Assembly (NCBI GenBank): GCA_937773605.1
Contig: CALJVP010000003.1
Coordinates: 1-64,000, forward strand
Direction: 5' to 3'
Origin: an uncultured SAR86 cluster bacterium
GTDB taxonomy: Bacteria; Pseudomonadota; Gammaproteobacteria; Magnimaribacterales; Magnimaribacteraceae
DNA: 64,000 bases
In this document: piece by piece, positions 60,435-64,000 of the stretch
How positions within the stretch are numbered: position 1 is the first letter of the stretch
Layout of the letters: each line of letters starts with the position of its first letter
Translations under genes and position numbers: made by a program
Notes under the pieces: model-generated
The model's input: only the letters and a program-made list of their open reading frames with translations
Told to the model about the DNA's origin: nothing
The model's database searches: none

Positions 60435-61646
60435 TTAGAAATCCATTCCAAGCTTGAAGTAATAGAAAGCGCCTTGGAATCCAAGAGGCGCAGCCTCTGG
60501 GTATAACATTCCAATAGCGTCTTGCAAATATTGAGCTTCCTCACCAGGATACTCATCAAATGCATTCTGCGCACCAAGAGTTAGGCTGTATACACCTAGA
60601 TCTCTAGTGATTTCAAGATCAACTGTGGACATTCCACCGACCATTCCACTACTTTCAACCCAGAATCCGTCCATATCATTGATTCTAGCAAGAAGTCTCC
60701 AATCGCCTACGTTATGAACCGCAGATAGGTTCCAACGAGATCCAGGAAGAGAATCTTCTAATCTCAAGATAGAAGTGGCACCGATTAATCCTTTCTTAGT
60801 TCTATCAACGGTTGTGTCGACATCACTATAAACAAAAGTTAAATCAGTTGTTCCATTACCCATTTCAGCTGAGTATGTTGCAACTACGTCAAAACCTTTA
60901 GTGGTTGTATCGAAGTCATTAACATAGAACTTAAATGTTGTTAGGTCTCCAGCACCTGGAACTCCAAGTCCTTGAAGTGTTGCTATGTCAGCATCTGTAA
61001 CACTAATTTCATCACCTTGAGTGATTCTGTCAGTTAACTCTATTTCGTAAGCATCAATTGTTACGTTAAAAGAATCAGTTACATCCCATACTAAACCAAG
61101 AGTTGTACTCTCAGATTCTTCTGGAGTTAGCTCTTTACCACCGTAATAAACTGATACAGGGTTAGTAGGAGCCAGTGTTCCTCTTTGAAAAAGTACACCA
61201 TCAAGGCCAGAAACAGTAGAAATATTAGCTATGTTGGCTTGACCAGGAGTAGGGGCTCTAAAACCTGTACTCATAGTTCCTCTTAAGCTAACTCTGTCAT
61301 TTATTCTATATAAACCAGATACTTTGCTGTTGCTTGTAGAACCAAAAGTATCAAAGTCTTCGTAACGAACTGCTAGACCAAGTAAAAGTTTTTCACTTAC
61401 ATCAGCTTCTAGGTCAACATATACACCCAAGTTGCTTCTGTCCCATGTACCGGCCATGCTTGGAGAAAATCCTCCAAAACCATTAGATCCAATACCGAAA
61501 CCTTGATTGAAGTAAGGTCCAATTTCCCAACTTTCTTCGTTTCCAGAGATAACAGTAAATTGCTCTTCTCTGAATTCAAGACCCCATGCTACGTTTAGAT
61601 CTGAAGCAAATCCTTGCAACAGGAAATCCTTTACTGAAGTCAGCAT
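60435..61646 (-). CDS. C-terminal part of TonB-dependent receptor (after frameshift)
   Basis: 403 residues in a different frame from the N-terminal part at 61576-63009, overlapping it by about 70 bases. It contains beta-barrel segments with regular aromatic residues (for example Y-E-D-F-D, G-F-R-A-P-T-P-G-Q) and ends in M-D-F, the expected C-terminal Phe. The first residues, up to about K-D-F-L-L-Q-G-F, continue the upstream protein if one base is removed from the TTT at 61630-61632. This is a broken second half, not an independent gene. Confidence 0.8.
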   Translation of the reverse strand: MLTSVKDFLLQGFASDLNVAWGLEFREEQFTVISGNEESWEIGPYFNQGFGIGSNGFGGFSPSMAGTWDRSNLGVYVDLEADVSEKLLLGLAVRYEDFDTFGSTSNSKVSGLYRINDRVSLRGTMSTGFRAPTPGQANIANISTVSGLDGVLFQRGTLAPTNPVSVYYGGKELTPEESESTTLGLVWDVTDSFNVTIDAYEIELTDRITQGDEISVTDADIATLQGLGVPGAGDLTTFKFYVNDFDTTTKGFDVVATYSAEMGNGTTDLTFVYSDVDTTVDRTKKGLIGATSILRLEDSLPGSRWNLSAVHNVGDWRLLARINDMDGFWVESSGMVGGMSTVDLEITRDLGVYSLTLGAQNAFDEYPGEEAQYLQDAIGMLYPEAAPLGFQGAFYYFKLGMDF

Positions 61647-63009
61647 TGAAGTTCTTTTCTAATTGAACGTAACTACCAGGATTGAAGCTAGTAGGTGAAT
61701 TAGGTCCTAAAGATCCGTTTAAAGTATTTTCTATGTAGTAATCAGCTTGGTTTTCACCGACACTAACACTAACGTCATACAATGTTCCAGATTCAGTATT
61801 TCCTTTAACTCCTGAAGCAATTGACCAGTCAGAAACACTTCCACCAAAACTAGGTGTGAAACCACCAGGGAATACTTCGTTAAATACAAAACAGTTAGGA
61901 TTGGCTTTAATTGCAGTAAGGGCTGTGTCAGAAGAAGATCCTGCACCTGTAGCTGGAACAGCTACAACAGGACATGTTCTTGTTCCGCCAGCAGCTTCAG
62001 CTACGTCACCAACAAGTCTTGTTGTTCCGCCATCTGCTGAGAATATTCCGCCTCTGTTGGTTGGGTTTCTAAAGTAGAAACCACCAAGAACTTTCCTTTC
62101 TGCATAGTTTCCAAACAGATAGAACTCTTTAGAGTCATCTAATTCGAGTCCTATGTTTGCAACTAATTTTATATCGTCGCTTACTGCAGGTTGTCCCCAG
62201 ATTTGAGCTGGATTAGGACTGTTCCAAATGCTTTTGTTACCACCATCAAATAGTGCTTGTGCATCTGCTCTTTGTACGCTTCTTGAAGTTGCGTCAGAGT
62301 CTTGAAGTTCTACAGAAAAGTTAGCGAATCCATTATCTGTGAAAGGCATACCTACGTTAGCAGCTATTCTCCACATGTCTCCGTCACCTTCTGTGAATTC
62401 TCCACTTCTCACTTCAACTTGAACGCCTTCAGCATTGTCTCTGTACACAAAGTTCATAACACCAGCAATGGCGTCTGAACCGTACTGTGCAGCAGCACCG
62501 TCTCTCAGTACTTCAACTTGCTTTAGAGCAATTGAAGGAATGGCTTGAAGGTCTACACCTTGAGCACCATCAGCAACACCGCCACCTAAGAAAGAGATTA
62601 CCGCACCTCTGTGCCTTCTTTTCCCATTGACAAGAACGAGCATGTCATCGGGTGGTAGTCCTCTAAGGTTAGGAGGTCTAATTAAAGTTGCAGCATCACT
62701 TATTGGCTGCGTGTTTACATTGAACGAAGGAACCATAGTTCTAATCATGTCGGATAGATCTGCAGCACCCTGATTTACAAAATCAGAACCTGAGATGATA
62801 TCAACTGGTGCAGCAGAGTCGCCCACAGAACGAGCTTCTCTTCTTGAACCAACAGCAACAACTTCTTCTACTTCGTCAGCACCAAATGCTAGAGAAGGAA
62901 GAGTTGGAGTTAAGATCAGAGCTAATGCGAAACTAAGTCCACTTATTAGTCTAGTTTTATACATATTTATGTACCCCAAATTATTAAAAAAGTCTTTAAA
63001 CCTAAACAC
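61576..63009 (-). CDS. N-terminal part of TonB-dependent receptor (frameshifted)
   Basis: The signal peptide fits a start at ATG 62964 (M-Y-K-T-R-L-I-S-G-L-S-F), 15 codons inside the longest frame. It is followed by a TonB-box-like E-E-V-V-A-V-G-S and the plug domain: P-N-L-R-G-L-P-P-D-D-M-L-V-L-V-N-G-K-R-R and V-E-V-L-R-D-G-A-A-A-Q-Y-G-S-D. The barrel start is intact to N-F-N-A-D-F-S and then diverges into a nonsense tail because of one extra base. Joined to 60435-61646 the protein would be about 840-850 residues. Substrate unknown; the long plug fits the large receptors of marine gammaproteobacteria. Confidence 0.85.
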   Translation of the reverse strand: MFRFKDFFNNLGYINMYKTRLISGLSFALALILTPTLPSLAFGADEVEEVVAVGSRREARSVGDSAAPVDIISGSDFVNQGAADLSDMIRTMVPSFNVNTQPISDAATLIRPPNLRGLPPDDMLVLVNGKRRHRGAVISFLGGGVADGAQGVDLQAIPSIALKQVEVLRDGAAAQYGSDAIAGVMNFVYRDNAEGVQVEVRSGEFTEGDGDMWRIAANVGMPFTDNGFANFSVELQDSDATSRSVQRADAQALFDGGNKSIWNSPNPAQIWGQPAVSDDIKLVANIGLELDDSKEFYLFGNYAERKVLGGFYFRNPTNRGGIFSADGGTTRLVGDVAEAAGGTRTCPVVAVPATGAGSSSDTALTAIKANPNCFVFNEVFPGGFTPSFGGSVSDWSIASGVKGNTESGTLYDVSVSVGENQADYYIENTLNGSLGPNSPTSFNPGSYVQLEKNFNADFSKGFPVARICFRSKRSMGS

Positions 63010-63200
63010 TGCAATCTTATTTAAGAGTAGAAAGGAAAATTTAAATTTTCCGTTTTAGCTACTTATTTTAAATCGCTGCAATAGGATCAAAGCACGATGG
63101 CGAGGATTGTATAGGGCGAACTCTGAATATGCAATAAATTTTAAATTAAGAAATTATGAAGTAATTGAGATAATTTAGGCTTAAAATGAACGAAGTGCTT

Positions 63201-63234
63201 AAAATATGTACCTTTTTATAAAATATGTACCTTT
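63201..63234 (+). repeat. 19-base-period direct repeat before the GNAT gene
   Basis: AAAATATGTACCTTT occurs at 63201-63215 and 63220-63234 and ends four bases before the ATG of the acetyltransferase gene, so it covers its leader and ribosome-binding region. No Shine-Dalgarno site is visible there. Possible operator pair or leader duplication. The remaining 63010-63200 contains no gene I can see. Confidence 0.6.
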
Positions 63235-63237
63235 AAG

Positions 63238-63768
63238 ATGAATTATTCCAATAGAATAGCCCTTTTAGAGGATATTGATGCAATAGAATACTTAATGGAA
63301 TTATCTATTAATAAGCTATTAGGTCCTTATTTAAGTAAAAATCAGCTTAAAGCTTCGTTTGAAAGCATGGGATTAGATGACCAACTCATTAAGGATAAGA
63401 CTTATTTTCTAATATTTAGAGAAAAAAAACTTGTAGGATGTGGAGGTTGGAGTAACAGGGCAACTCTTTTCGGAGCTAATCATACCCCAAATAGAGATGA
63501 AACCTTTTTAAATCCAGGAACAGATTCTGCTAGAATCCGGGCTATGTACACTCACCCCGATTGGGCAAGAAAAGGGGTCGGTTCGCTTGTTATGCAACTT
63601 GCTGAAGGCGCAGCAAAAAAAGCGGGTTTTAAAAAGTGTGAATTAATGGCAACGAAGGCAGGAGAGCCGCTCTATAAAGTTAAAGGTTATAAAGTTACAG
63701 AAGAAATACTTTACAAAAGCCTGACAGGGCTAACGGTACCAATGATGAAAATGGAAAAGAGGATTTAA
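63238..63768 (+). CDS. GNAT N-acetyltransferase
   Basis: 176 residues, one GNAT domain. It begins S-N-R-I-A-L-L-E-D-I-D and carries motif A as M-Y-T-H-P-D-W-A-R-K-G-V-G-S-L-V (about 102-117) and the late Y-K-V-K-G-Y segment. The central F-L-N-P-G-T-D-S-A-R-I-R insertion is common in small-molecule GNATs of marine bacteria. Acceptor unknown. A directly repeated leader precedes it and the DUF2237 gene follows after two bases. Confidence 0.88.
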   Translation: MNYSNRIALLEDIDAIEYLMELSINKLLGPYLSKNQLKASFESMGLDDQLIKDKTYFLIFREKKLVGCGGWSNRATLFGANHTPNRDETFLNPGTDSARIRAMYTHPDWARKGVGSLVMQLAEGAAKKAGFKKCELMATKAGEPLYKVKGYKVTEEILYKSLTGLTVPMMKMEKRI

Positions 63769-63770
63769 AT

Positions 63771-64000
63771 ATGAAAGAAATACAATTGAATGTTTATGGA
63801 GAAGAGATTAAAGAATGCAGTTGTTCGCCTATGACTGGATTTTTTAGAACGGGATGCTGTGAAACTTCTGACCAAGATCAAGGAAGTCACACGGTATGTA
63901 CTGTTCTAACTGATAAGTTTTTAGAATTTAGTTTTAAACAGGGTAACGATTTAGTAACACCCGTCCCAGCCTCCAGTTTTCCTGGTTTAGTTGCTGGTGA
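63771..64000 (+). CDS. DUF2237-family protein (cut by window edge)
   Basis: ATG 63771 begins M-K-E-I-Q-L-N-V-Y-G, then C-S-C-S-P-M-T-G-F-F-R-T-G-C-C-E-T, D-Q-G-S-H-T-V-C-T-V and N-D-L-V-T-P-V-P-A-S-S-F-P-G-L, all diagnostic of the PF09996 family. The gene runs off the right end with at least 76 residues present of about 120 expected. The Cys-rich N-terminus could bind metal, but the family has no established function. Two bases downstream of the GNAT gene, probably co-transcribed. Confidence 0.9.
   Translation, partial: MKEIQLNVYGEEIKECSCSPMTGFFRTGCCETSDQDQGSHTVCTVLTDKFLEFSFKQGNDLVTPVPASSFPGLVAG

Noticed and set aside
1-64000. CRISPR array, rRNA or tRNA genes, insertion sequences
   Set aside because: No regularly spaced repeats of array type, no conserved rRNA or tRNA stretches and no transposase-like protein were recognised on reading either strand.

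Overview
The window reads as a stretch of chromosome from a streamlined, AT-rich marine gammaproteobacterium. Genes are tightly packed and mostly on the plus strand, non-ATG starts are common, and the core guaB-guaA pair sits at the left end. The rest is dominated by families typical of oligotrophic bacterioplankton: TonB-dependent receptors, glutathione-S-transferase-fold proteins, short-chain dehydrogenases, a TfdA-type dioxygenase, MFS carriers, a penicillin acylase, a PQQ alcohol dehydrogenase and a class III CoA transferase. This looks most like a SAR86-type lineage, but that is inferred from gene content; no rRNA or tRNA gene was recognised to confirm it.

Layout. (1) 1-3106: guaB-guaA (purine nucleotide synthesis). 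(2) 3107-11381: accessory genes directly downstream of guaA, a known integration target. A 1.3-kb segment (3107-4402) carries a frameshifted membrane-protein gene, a winged-helix regulator, a double palindromic operator and repeated 9-bp GTTACAAAC motifs at both ends. Short copies of the guaA tail occur at 4391 and, exactly, at 11370. Between them lie an NAD-binding protein, a GC-richer PI-PLC-like lipoprotein or exoprotein, a YdjM-like membrane protein, a zinc peptidase, a protein phosphatase, a haloalkane-dehalogenase-like hydrolase and an FAD oxidoreductase. (3) 11382-15207: malonyl-CoA decarboxylase, a MATE exporter and a renalase-like FAD protein. (4) 15394-23537: a long plus-strand run (SDR, TfdA dioxygenase, small membrane protein, class III aminotransferase, two GSTs, DoxX, SOUL, methyltransferase, acetoacetate-decarboxylase family) that looks catabolic or detoxifying. 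(5) 23551-34343: a gene remnant, serine hydrolase, GST, PhlG-like C-C hydrolase with a TauE-type permease, lactate-oxidase family enzyme, SelO, penicillin acylase, MAPEG and an alpha/beta hydrolase. (6) 34351-46440: SDRs, MFS carriers, GSTs, acyltransferase, sterol-desaturase-like enzyme, PepSY protein, MaoC-like protein and a saccharopine-dehydrogenase-like reductase. (7) 46554-49099: a small exported Cys protein plus a His/Asp/Glu-rich TonB receptor, probably for zinc. (8) 49317-52425: GNAT, SDR and an unusual three-gene membrane unit made of a TolQ/MotA-like channel, an ExbD/MotB-like one-helix protein with a DUF2135-like periplasmic domain, and a third membrane protein. (9) 52428-63009: PQQ dehydrogenase, CIA30-like protein, enoyl-CoA hydratase, MFS carrier, CoA transferase, exported amidohydrolase and a frameshifted TonB receptor. 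(10) 63238-64000: a GNAT and a DUF2237 gene cut off by the window edge.

The strongest candidates for something undescribed are the three-gene proton-channel-like unit at 50601-52425 and the guaA-adjacent mini-element at 3095-4402. Both are inferences from reading alone. Three genes appear broken or frameshifted (3371-3854, 23551-23685, 60435-63009); assembly error cannot be excluded for the two single-base cases.
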